Assembly (NCBI RefSeq): GCF_023243075.1
Contig: NZ_JALKFZ020000003.1
Span: 62,001-126,000, forward strand
Source of the DNA: Frankia sp. AiPa1
Lineage (GTDB): Bacteria > Actinomycetota > Actinomycetes > Frankiales > Frankiaceae
Direction of reading: 5' to 3'
DNA: 64,000 nucleotides
How positions within the stretch are numbered: the stretch's first letter is position 1; the number at the start of each line of letters is the position of its first letter. Below the pieces are notes generated by a model that saw nothing but the letters and a program-made list of their open reading frames with translations, was not told the origin of the DNA and made no database searches. Below, piece by piece: positions 16,979 through 25,692 of this stretch. The position numbers and the translations under genes were made by a program.

Positions 16979-19900
16979 GCAGGTGCCGAGCGCCCGACCA
17001 GCGCTCGGCGGCGATCTCGGAGATCGGGGCGGCCGGTCGTTCGACGAACCGGCGGAGCAGCGCCACGAAGAGCTCGGCGAGGTCGCGCACCTCTTGCTCG
17101 TCGCAGGTCGACCGCTGGGCGGTCAGCTCGACGGACAGTCCCGCGGAGTCCTCCCGGACGTCGAACCACAGCGGCGTGTGGGCGTCGTCGACCGCCGTCG
17201 CCGGCCGGGTCAGCCCGGCGAGCCATGCCGCGCGCTCCTGCGACTGCAACGTGAGGCCGACCTGTGCAAGCGGTCGATCGGCCGGCCGACCGAGACGGCG
17301 GGCGATGTCACCCGGTGGTGTCAGCCGCCGGTCGAAGGCATCGATCGCGCGACCTCGCACAGAGCCGATCAGCTCGGCGAAGGAGCCTGACGGGTCGATC
17401 CGGTCGCGCACCGTAACCATGTTGAGGTGAGGGCCGAGTTGGCCGTCGAGTGTCGCCAGCCCGCGTAGCGACACCGGCGAGGAGACGGCGACGTCGGGCT
17501 CGCCGGTGGTGACGAAGTGGAACACCGCGACGGCTGCGTGCAGCCCCATGAAGAGCGTGGCCGACGCGTCGCTGCACACTCCTCGCAGGCCGGCCGCCAG
17601 CGCCGCATCGACACGGGCGCCGGTGCGCCAACCGGCGAACGAGTGCGGACCGGCCGCGTCACCCGGGGGCAGACCGCGCAGCGTGCCCGCCCACCACTCG
17701 ACGTCGCTCGCCCCGCGCTCGGTCCCCGACCAGGCGGCGTGCCAGGCGGCGAAGTCGCGAAACTGCTGCCGGGGAGGAGCCAGCGGGCCCGCGCCCTCGC
17801 GACGGGCGGCGAACCGTCGGCGCCACGCGCTCGCGAAGACGTCGAACGACTCCCCGTCCCACACGATGTGGTGCGCGACGAGGAGGCCGACCGTGCGGTC
17901 CGGCGGCATCCGCACGACGTGCAGGCGCAGGAGCGGCCCACTCGTCACCGACAGAGGCTGGTGCTCGTCGTGTTCCTGGAGAGCCTGCAGTTCGGCTCCC
18001 GCGTCGGCATGGTCGCTGAGGTCACTGAACGCGAGCACGCTGATGCCCGTCCCGTCGGAGTGCACCCGTTGCCGTGGCTGGCCGTCGACCAGCGGGAACG
18101 TGGTGCGCAGGACCTCGAAGCCGGCGACGAGGTCGGCGAACGTCGCCTCGGCGATCGCCGGATCCCACGGTGTGCCCAGGTCGATCACCTCGGCGGTCCG
18201 TGGGCTCGCCGGGTCGCGGTACTGCTCGAGCAGCCAGATCTCGTGCTGCAACGGTGAGACGGGATGATGGCGCGCCGGGAGCGTCATCGCGACGAGATCG
18301 TGCCCGGCTGCCGCAGCCGGTGCCGCCTCTCGGCCCGAGCGGACTCTGACGGCGTGGGCGAGGTCGCCGAGGCGCGGGTGCGTGAACACGTCCTCGACTG
18401 TCATCGTCACGCCGAGTGCCTCGTCGATCCGGGCGACCAGCACGACGGCGAGCAGCGAGTGGCCGCCGGCCGCGAAGAAGTCGTTGTCGGCTCCGAGGTC
18501 CTGGCGTCCCAGCAGCGACCGGCAGACCTCCTGGACCACGCCCGCCACGTCGTCGTCGCCCGTGGGAGCGCTGGCGGGTGCACTCGGCTCGGCATCGAGC
18601 GCGGCGAGCGCGCGCACGTCGACCTTGCCACTCGGCGCGAGCGGCCAGTCGGGCGCCACCACAAACCGTCCGGGAACCATGTAGTCCGGCAGGAGCTCGT
18701 GGAGGCGTCGTCGCAGCTCGTCCACACAGCCGGCGTCGTCGGGGCGCAGGAACGCGACGATCGTCGGGCCGGAGCCGTCGGTGACCGTCACGGCGACGTC
18801 CCGCGTGAGCAGACCCGTCGAGAGCATCACCTCGCGGATCCCGTCGAGCTCGACCCGGAAGCCGCGGACCTTCACCTGGCGGTCGGCCCGGCCGGCATGC
18901 ACGAGCTCGCCGAGCGGCGTGCGCCAGGCCAGGTCGCCGGTTCGGTAGCTGCGCACCTCGCGGTCGGGTCCGGCGGCGGTGCCGAACGCGGAAGCCGTCG
19001 CCTCGGGACGGCCCAGGTAGCCGCGGGCGACGGACGCACCGCACACGACGATCTCGCCGATCACGCCGGGCCCGACCGGCGCGCCGAGCTCGTCGACGAC
19101 ATCGAGCCGCTGGTTTCCGAGCGGTCGTCCGACGTTGCCGGCCTCGTCGTCGGGACCCGGGAGCCCGCTTGTCACGTGAAACGACGAGAAGATCGTCGCC
19201 TCGGTGACGCCGTAGCCGTTGACCACGTGGCAGTCAGGATGGCGGGCCAGGAACTCGCGGATGCGGAGCGGGTTGACCTGCTCGCCGCCGAAGATCAGGT
19301 ACCGCAGGGACTCCCCGGCAGCCGGCCGGCGGATCAGCTCGGGCGCCACTCCCTCGAACACGGTCGGCACTTGGCAGAGCACGCTGACGCGGTGCTGCTC
19401 GAGGAGCGTCACGAGCAGCCGTGGGTCCCTCGTCGCATCGGTCGGCACGACGACGAGGTGGGCGCCCCGTGACAGCGGGACGTACGTCTCCCAGACGGAG
19501 AAGTCGAAGCCGATCGAATGGAACAGCGTCCACACGTCGTCCTCGCCGAGCGTCAACCGCTCGCCGGCCACCCGCAGCAGCGAGACGATGTTGCCGTGCT
19601 CGACGAGGACGGCCTTCGGCCGACCCGTCGTGCCGGAGGTGTAGATGACGTATGCGAGGTCGCTGGGCCGGTTGATCCGGGGCATGGGTCCGGGTCTGTC
19701 GCCGTCGTCGGCGAGCACGATGTCGACCACGTCGTCGAGGACGAGGACGGCGCGAGCCCCGGCGCCCGCCGCGGCCGCGTCGTGACGGCGCTCGACCACG
19801 ACGACGGAGGGGCGGCTGTCGTCGAGGATGAAGCGACGGCGCTCGGGCGGGTCGTTCGGATCGATCCCGAGAAAGGCGCTGCCCGCCTTGAGGATGGCGA

Positions 19901-22900
19901 GCTGGACGATGACCATCCACTCGGAGCGGTGCAGGGCCGTGGCCACGATGTGCTCGGGGCCGACGCCGTACCGGTGGCGCAGGTGGCGGGCGAGGCGCGT
20001 TGCCCGGGCGTCGAGCTCGCGGTAGGTCGCCGTGCGCCCGGCACAGGTGAGGGCGGGACGGTCGGGAGAGCGCCGTGCCGCGGCCTCGACGTGCTCGTGC
20101 AGCAGCCCTGGCGACTGCGGCGCCGCGGTGGCGACGACTTCGGTAACCGTGGGGTCGAGCGCGTCGAGCGCGTCGAGCGCGCCGACCGAGACGTCCGCGT
20201 TCCGGCTGAGGCGCTCGAGCGTCGCCTGGAGTAATTCGCACTTCAGCGCGACGCGCGCGGGCGTGAACAGATCACGGTCGTGCTCGATCTCACCGCGCAG
20301 ACCGCCGTCGTGCTCGGTGAACGTGACGATCATGTCGAGCTTCCCCATGCGCGCGTCGACGTCGAGGACACGGGCACCGGTGACCTCAACGGCCGGCTCC
20401 ACCGCCATGCCCGGCACGTTCTGGAGCACGAGCATCACGTCGAACAGCGGCGAGCGAGCGGGCGCGCGCTCGGGCGCCAGCTCGCTGACGAGCAGGTCCA
20501 GCGGATACGCGTCGTGGTCGAGCGCGCGGCCGACGACGTCGCGGACTGTCCGCAGGAGCTGCCGACCGGTCTCGGAGGGATCGAGCCGGGCGCGTAGCGG
20601 CAGGCTGTTGACCAAGGAGCCGAGCAGATCCTCGAGCTCCACCCGCCCACGGCCGGCCACCGGCGTGCCGACGACGATGTCGCGTTGCCTGGTGAGAGCG
20701 TGCAGCCAGCTGTACACCGCCGTCAGCAGCACCCCGAACAGCGTCGCCTGCTCGGCGCGTGCGAGCTCACGCAGGCGGCGTGTCGCGGCGGCGCTCACCT
20801 CGAAGCGAACCGTGCCGACGCGATGCGACCGGTCGGGACGGCGCGGGGCGTCGAGAGGCAGGCTGAGCGGTGCGAGCGTAGGTGCCAGCTCGCGCCGCCA
20901 GAAGCGTCGCGAGCGCTCGCCGGCCGCGCTGGCCAGCATGTGCTGTTCCCACACCGCGAAGTCGCGGTACTGGAGCGGGGGCGGCGGGAGCGGGCCGGCG
21001 TCGCCGCGCGCATGCGCCCGGGCGCGCTCGAAGAGCTCGCCGAAGAAGATCGACAAGGACCACCCGTCCATCACGATGTGGTGGGCGGCCAGGTAGACGA
21101 TCGACTCGTCCGCGCCACCGCGGGATCGGCGGTCGGGCCGGATGAGGCCGACCCGCAGCAGCGGTCCCCTGGCGAGGTCGAACGGTGCCCGCCCGGCCTG
21201 CTCGAGCACGTCGCGGGTCGCGCCGTCGGGGTGGACGGTGAGCGTGACGGCGCCGGTCGCGGCGACGCGCTGCCGCAGTTCGCCGTCCTCCAAGTGGAAC
21301 GTCGTGCGCAGGATCTCGTGCCGCCCGACCAGGTCGGCGACCGCCGCGCTCAGCCCCGCCGTGTCGACCGAGCCCGGGACGGCCAGCGCGGCCACGACGT
21401 GATACGCCTCGGACGCCCCGTCGAACTGGCTGACGATCCAGTGCCGCCGCTGGCTGTGTGACGCCGGGTAGGAGGCGGCATCGGCGACGGGCACGATCTG
21501 CGGCCCCGCATCCGGTTGGTCGCCGCGCTGGTGGCTCTCGATCAGCGCGGCCAGACCCCGCACTGTCGGGTTGTCCAGCACCGCCGATACGCGCAGATCG
21601 ACGCCGTGCCGGCCGAGCAGGCGGGCCGCGAAGCGGGCGGCAGACAACGAGTCCGCGCCGCGGTCGAACACGTCGGCGTCGGGCGGGAGGTCGATGGGGC
21701 CGAGTAGCTCCTGCCAGATCTCGGTGACCGTTCGCTCGGTCGGCGACGCGTCCACGTCCGTCCGAGCGTGGACGCGCGTTCGCCTGCTGGCAGCGATCAC
21801 GGCGAGCGCGTCGACGTCGAGCTTGTCGTGGGCGGTGACCGGGAGCTCGGCGACGACGTGGATCTCGTCGGGGACGAGCGAGGCACCGACAGCTGCTCGC
21901 ACCGTAGCTCGCAGCGCCGTCACATCGGGCGCGTCGGCGCCCACCGCGACGGTGACGAACGCGGCGACGCGCGTTCGTCCGTCGTGTTCGTAGTCGTCGG
22001 CGTCGGCGTCGGCGTCGGGGCGTGCGGGGATGGCCCGCACGACGGCGCCGCGGACGGCGGGATGAGCGCGCAGCGCCGCCTCGATCTCCCCCGGCTCGAA
22101 CCGCGTGCCGCGGATCTTCAACCGGTCGTCGAACCGACCGAGGAACTCGAGCTGGCCGTCCGGACGCCACCGGGCCCGATCGCCGCTGCGATACAGGCGA
22201 CGCGTGCCGCCGGCGGGGCGCGTGACGAAGCGCCGGGCGGTGAGCTCGGGGTCGAGGTACCGGGCCGCGAGACACCGGCCGCCGGCGTGCAGCTCGCCCG
22301 CCGCGCCGATCGGCATGAACCGGCCACGCCGATCGAGGACCGCCACCCCGACGTTGTCGATCGGGCGGCCCACGGGCACCCGCCTGCCGGACGGTGTGCC
22401 GGTGCACACGAACGCGGTCACGTCCACCGTGACCTCGGTGGCGCCCCAGCCGTTGACGAGCCGGGTGCCGCTGCGGCGTCCGAGCAGCTCGTCGAAGCGT
22501 TCGGCAACCCACGGGTCGAGCGTCTCGGCGCCGGCCAGCACCCACCGCAGCGAGCTGACCGCCCCAGCCCGCCCGGCGGCCTCGGCGTACTCGAGCAATG
22601 CGATCAAGGGCGAAGGGACCAGGTCGACGATCGTGACACCGTGGCGCTCGATGGCATCGGTGACGAGTGCCGGATCGCGCTCCGCGCCGGCAGGAAGGAA
22701 GCACACGCGGCCGCCGACCGGCAACAACCGGAACATCTCGCAGATCGCCGGGTCGAACGAAACGGCGGTGCGCTGGAGGGACACGTCGGCGCTCCCGAGC
22801 TGGCGATTCTCAATCAGCCACAGCTGACGGTTCACGAACGACTCATGCCGGATCAGTACGCCCTTGGGCTCTCCGCTCGATCCTGACGTGAACGTGAGAT

Positions 22901-23963
22901 AGGCCGGATCGGTGCCCGTGATGTCGAGCGGCGGCATGTCCTCGTGACCGTTGCTCGACGAGGCCACGGTCACGATCGTGCGGTGCGCGCCGGGCGCGAT
23001 CGCCCCGGCGGTTTCCGGCGCCGTCACGATCGCCCGCGCTCCGGACAGGTCGAGCAGGCGTTCGCGCCGGGCCGCCGCCTGTGTGACGTCGACGAGCATG
23101 AACACGCCGCCGGCCTTGAGGACGCCGAGCGTGGCGACGAGCAGCGCGCAGGAGCGCTCGACCGCGACCGCGACCACGTCGCCGCGCTGCACGCCGGCGG
23201 CGCGCAGGGCGGCGGCCGTGCGGTCGGCACGCCGACCGAGCTCGCCGTACGTCACGCGCTCCGCCGGGCACACGGCGGCGAGGCGGTCCGGCGAGCGGCG
23301 CGCTTGGCGCTCGAACAGGCCGTGCATCGTGGCATCGGCGGGCAGGTCGACGGCCGTGCCTTCGAGCCACGCCTCCTGGATGTGCACCTCGGCGGGCGAC
23401 AGCAGGGCGGCGTCGGCGACAGCGCTCGCCGGAGCCGACAGCGCCACGGCCAGCAGGCGTTCGTAGTGGCCGATCAGCGCGGTTGCCTCGCTCGGAGCGA
23501 CATGCGCCCGGCGGTGAGCGACGGTCAGCTCGACGGTGCTGTCGCCGGGCACGAGCAGCAGATGGACGTCGCCGCGCCAGCCGGGGGGTGGGCCGAGGTC
23601 GGTCCGGTCGGCGAGCGTGCACGCGAGGTCGAGGTCGAGGTCGCCGCTGCCGAGCGGCCGGCCGGCCGGCGGCGTGGGCTGCGGCCGCGCGACCCGCTCG
23701 ACGAGCGCGACCTGCCCGACGAGTTCGGCGAAGGTGGTCGCCGCGTCGATGGCCGTGGACACCGAGCAGTCGTCGCATCGGGCGCCGACGCGCACGCTCA
23801 GGGGGACCGTGACGTCGTCGCGGTCGTGGTAACGATGCACGAGTGCCGCCACGGCTGCCACCGCCACGGTGCCGAGATCGAACGCGGCCATCGGGCCGGA
23901 TTGGCGCGCCGGGATCTGCGCGACGACACGTTCCCATTCCGGGGTCGCGGCTGGCACGGTCAT
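16959..23963 (-). CDS. NRPS-2: (partial C)-A-PCP-C-A-PCP-C
   Basis: A 2334-residue two-module synthetase. Residues 1-190 look like a condensation-domain remnant without HHxxxDG. A1 (about 205-700) has LTFTSGSSGEPKG (about 358), FDPAICEM, NGWGATEVT (about 504) and the A10 Lys in AHDKLDV. PCP1 is DRGADSLSA (about 769). C1 has LAAHHIVMDGWSL (about 961). A2 (about 1280-1775) has VIYTSGTTGRPK, FDFSVWE, NGYGVTEAT (about 1584), YRTGDLA and SGKVDV. PCP2 is FFAAGGHSLLA (about 1833). C2 has VAHHIVWDGES (about 2029). Approximate hand-read codes are D-P-C-D-V-A-G-V-D-K (A1) and D-F-W-C-I-G-G-I-F-K (A2), unassigned. The C-terminus is IDLDL. ATG 23963 starts the operon from a divergent AT-rich promoter region. 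Confidence 0.92.
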   Translation of the reverse strand: MTVPAATPEWERVVAQIPARQSGPMAAFDLGTVAVAAVAALVHRYHDRDDVTVPLSVRVGARCDDCSVSTAIDAATTFAELVGQVALVERVARPQPTPPAGRPLGSGDLDLDLACTLADRTDLGPPPGWRGDVHLLLVPGDSTVELTVAHRRAHVAPSEATALIGHYERLLAVALSAPASAVADAALLSPAEVHIQEAWLEGTAVDLPADATMHGLFERQARRSPDRLAAVCPAERVTYGELGRRADRTAAALRAAGVQRGDVVAVAVERSCALLVATLGVLKAGGVFMLVDVTQAAARRERLLDLSGARAIVTAPETAGAIAPGAHRTIVTVASSSNGHEDMPPLDITGTDPAYLTFTSGSSGEPKGVLIRHESFVNRQLWLIENRQLGSADVSLQRTAVSFDPAICEMFRLLPVGGRVCFLPAGAERDPALVTDAIERHGVTIVDLVPSPLIALLEYAEAAGRAGAVSSLRWVLAGAETLDPWVAERFDELLGRRSGTRLVNGWGATEVTVDVTAFVCTGTPSGRRVPVGRPIDNVGVAVLDRRGRFMPIGAAGELHAGGRCLAARYLDPELTARRFVTRPAGGTRRLYRSGDRARWRPDGQLEFLGRFDDRLKIRGTRFEPGEIEAALRAHPAVRGAVVRAIPARPDADADADDYEHDGRTRVAAFVTVAVGADAPDVTALRATVRAAVGASLVPDEIHVVAELPVTAHDKLDVDALAVIAASRRTRVHARTDVDASPTERTVTEIWQELLGPIDLPPDADVFDRGADSLSAARFAARLLGRHGVDLRVSAVLDNPTVRGLAALIESHQRGDQPDAGPQIVPVADAASYPASHSQRRHWIVSQFDGASEAYHVVAALAVPGSVDTAGLSAAVADLVGRHEILRTTFHLEDGELRQRVAATGAVTLTVHPDGATRDVLEQAGRAPFDLARGPLLRVGLIRPDRRSRGGADESIVYLAAHHIVMDGWSLSIFFGELFERARAHARGDAGPLPPPPLQYRDFAVWEQHMLASAAGERSRRFWRRELAPTLAPLSLPLDAPRRPDRSHRVGTVRFEVSAAATRRLRELARAEQATLFGVLLTAVYSWLHALTRQRDIVVGTPVAGRGRVELEDLLGSLVNSLPLRARLDPSETGRQLLRTVRDVVGRALDHDAYPLDLLVSELAPERAPARSPLFDVMLVLQNVPGMAVEPAVEVTGARVLDVDARMGKLDMIVTFTEHDGGLRGEIEHDRDLFTPARVALKCELLQATLERLSRNADVSVGALDALDALDPTVTEVVATAAPQSPGLLHEHVEAAARRSPDRPALTCAGRTATYRELDARATRLARHLRHRYGVGPEHIVATALHRSEWMVIVQLAILKAGSAFLGIDPNDPPERRRFILDDSRPSVVVVERRHDAAAAGAGARAVLVLDDVVDIVLADDGDRPGPMPRINRPSDLAYVIYTSGTTGRPKAVLVEHGNIVSLLRVAGERLTLGEDDVWTLFHSIGFDFSVWETYVPLSRGAHLVVVPTDATRDPRLLVTLLEQHRVSVLCQVPTVFEGVAPELIRRPAAGESLRYLIFGGEQVNPLRIREFLARHPDCHVVNGYGVTEATIFSSFHVTSGLPGPDDEAGNVGRPLGNQRLDVVDELGAPVGPGVIGEIVVCGASVARGYLGRPEATASAFGTAAGPDREVRSYRTGDLAWRTPLGELVHAGRADRQVKVRGFRVELDGIREVMLSTGLLTRDVAVTVTDGSGPTIVAFLRPDDAGCVDELRRRLHELLPDYMVPGRFVVAPDWPLAPSGKVDVRALAALDAEPSAPASAPTGDDDVAGVVQEVCRSLLGRQDLGADNDFFAAGGHSLLAVVLVARIDEALGVTMTVEDVFTHPRLGDLAHAVRVRSGREAAPAAAAGHDLVAMTLPARHHPVSPLQHEIWLLEQYRDPASPRTAEVIDLGTPWDPAIAEATFADLVAGFEVLRTTFPLVDGQPRQRVHSDGTGISVLAFSDLSDHADAGAELQALQEHDEHQPLSVTSGPLLRLHVVRMPPDRTVGLLVAHHIVWDGESFDVFASAWRRRFAARREGAGPLAPPRQQFRDFAAWHAAWSGTERGASDVEWWAGTLRGLPPGDAAGPHSFAGWRTGARVDAALAAGLRGVCSDASATLFMGLHAAVAVFHFVTTGEPDVAVSSPVSLRGLATLDGQLGPHLNMVTVRDRIDPSGSFAELIGSVRGRAIDAFDRRLTPPGDIARRLGRPADRPLAQVGLTLQSQERAAWLAGLTRPATAVDDAHTPLWFDVREDSAGLSVELTAQRSTCDEQEVRDLAELFVALLRRFVERPAAPISEIAAERWSGARHLPIDLDL

Positions 23964-24096
23964 CAGCTGGTCGCCTTTGCTTGGTCCGGCAGCCGGGGCG
24001 TCCGTAGTGCGTATGCTAGGTTATCGTGTGTCGAGAGCGCTCGTGCGAGTTCGCCGGTTGCGGGCGGGTCGGTCTCGCAGGCAGCACGTATCCGCG
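23964..24096. promoter_or_regulatory. Divergent promoter region of the NRPS cluster
   Basis: The 133 bases between NRPS-2 and the second CmlA gene contain the most AT-rich patch of the cluster (GCGTATGCTAGGTTATCGTG, about 24008-24027). TATGCT on the plus strand and TAGCAT on the minus strand could serve as -10 boxes for divergent transcription. The -35 elements are not clear. One control point here would drive both arms of the cluster. Confidence 0.45.
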
Positions 24097-25692
24097 ATGA
24101 CCGCGGCACCGGTGGGCCTGCGCGCCGATGTGCGCGTCGAGCCACTCGTCGGTGGCTGGTACGCGTGGTCCCACCTCGTCGCACCGGCGACGGCGAGTCG
24201 CCACCTCACTCATCGGCACCAGTCGATCATCGACTCCTACGTCGCCGCGCCGAGCGTGCACCAGCAGGCCGCCCGATCGCCAGCGCTGGCGGGTGGCCCG
24301 TTCGTCGACGTCGCCGGTGACCGCTCGGCCGACGTCGCCGCGCTCGGCGAACGACGTCGCCGTGAGCGCGCAGACCTGGTCGCGCTGAGCGCGGCGCTCG
24401 ACGAACTAGCCGACATCGTCGCCGCGCCGGCCGGCGTCCCGTTGGGCCCGCTGTACGCGTCGCTCCCGCCCGCTCTGCGTGGATGCGTCGAGTTGACGTA
24501 CGACCTCGACGACCACTGCTCGTTCCGCTTGCTCGAACCCTTGCTCTACGAGCGCTACTACGCCGGCGGCCGCGACCAGGCGCTGGCGTTGAGCCTCGCC
24601 GGCTCGGACGATCGGCCGTTCGCGCTGAGCACCCCGCGCCTCGACGCTCCCGACGTGCTGCTGGCCGGCGTGCCCTTCCACCGCCCCGGCGTCGACGCCC
24701 TGTTCGCCAGCGTTCGCGCTCCGATGCCGTTCGACGACCTCGCGAGCTGCCTCGAGCTCGATGCCGACGGTGCCGCCAAGCTCCGCCGGTTGGTCACTGC
24801 GACTCCGCCCGTCGCTGGCGACAGCGCTCCGCGGACCGCGCTCCGCGTGCGCTACATCGGGCATGCGTGCGTGCTCGTCGAGGTGGCCGGGACAAGCTTC
24901 CTCGTGGACCCCCTGCTCCCCGATGCCTTCGAAGGTGCCGGGCCGCGCGTCAGCGCGGCCGACCTCCCGGAACGCATCGACTTCGCCCTCGTGACGCATG
25001 CGCATCACGACCACCTGGTGCTCGAGACGTTGCTGCGGCTGCGTCACCGCCTGGGCACCGTCGTCGTGCCGCGCGGCGGGACCGGGGCGCTGCAGGACCC
25101 CTCACCGCGCCTGGCGCTCGAGCACGCCGGGTTTCACGACGTCGTCGAGTTGGGCGACCTCGACGAGCTCGTCGTCGCCGACGGGCGCGGCCGCATCGTC
25201 GCCGTGCCGTTCCTCGGCGAGCACGGCGACCTTGCGATCGCGGCCAAGGCCGGCTGGCTGATCGAGGCCGAGGGGACACGGTTGCTCTTCGCCGCCGACT
25301 CGGCGGTCCTCGACGCGTCGCTGTACGACGTGCTGCGCGAGGTAGTCGGACGCGTCGACGTCGTGTTCCTCGGCATGGAGTGCGAAGGCGCCCCGCTGAC
25401 GTGGCTGTACGGGCCGCTGTTCCGCCGTGAACCGTCGCGCGAGCGGGCCGCCGCCCGGCGCCTCGCCGGCTCCGACGACGTGCAGGCACTGGCGTTACTC
25501 GGTGCGCTCGGGTGCCAGCGCGCGTTCGTCTACGCGATGGGCCACGAGCCGTGGGTGCACTTCCTCACCGCGACGGGGTTCCGCCCCGATGCGCGGCCTG
25601 TTCTGGCGGCCGATCGGCTCGTCGCCGAGGCCCGGCGGCGTGGGATGTCGGTCGACCGCCTGCACGGCGGCTGCGACATCGTGCTCCCATGA
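24097..25692 (+). CDS. CmlA-type di-iron beta-hydroxylase (metallo-beta-lactamase fold), copy 2
   Basis: A 531-residue paralogue of the 14521-16152 protein and almost exactly CmlA length. The N-terminal domain reads RVEPLVGGWYAW, PATASRHLTHRH and GGPFVDVAGDRSADV, with DRPFALSTPRL in the middle. The C-terminal domain has THAHHDHLVLET (metal motif at about 301-306, close to the CmlA ligand positions as I recall them), FLGEHGDLAI (Glu about 374), FAADSAVLD and LGMECEGAPLTWLYGP. ATG 24097 was chosen because it begins just before the conserved block; the SD is weak. Its stop overlaps the next start (ATGA). Two copies in one cluster suggest hydroxylation of two different aminoacyl-PCPs. Confidence 0.85.
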   Translation: MTAAPVGLRADVRVEPLVGGWYAWSHLVAPATASRHLTHRHQSIIDSYVAAPSVHQQAARSPALAGGPFVDVAGDRSADVAALGERRRRERADLVALSAALDELADIVAAPAGVPLGPLYASLPPALRGCVELTYDLDDHCSFRLLEPLLYERYYAGGRDQALALSLAGSDDRPFALSTPRLDAPDVLLAGVPFHRPGVDALFASVRAPMPFDDLASCLELDADGAAKLRRLVTATPPVAGDSAPRTALRVRYIGHACVLVEVAGTSFLVDPLLPDAFEGAGPRVSAADLPERIDFALVTHAHHDHLVLETLLRLRHRLGTVVVPRGGTGALQDPSPRLALEHAGFHDVVELGDLDELVVADGRGRIVAVPFLGEHGDLAIAAKAGWLIEAEGTRLLFAADSAVLDASLYDVLREVVGRVDVVFLGMECEGAPLTWLYGPLFRREPSRERAAARRLAGSDDVQALALLGALGCQRAFVYAMGHEPWVHFLTATGFRPDARPVLAADRLVAEARRRGMSVDRLHGGCDIVLP

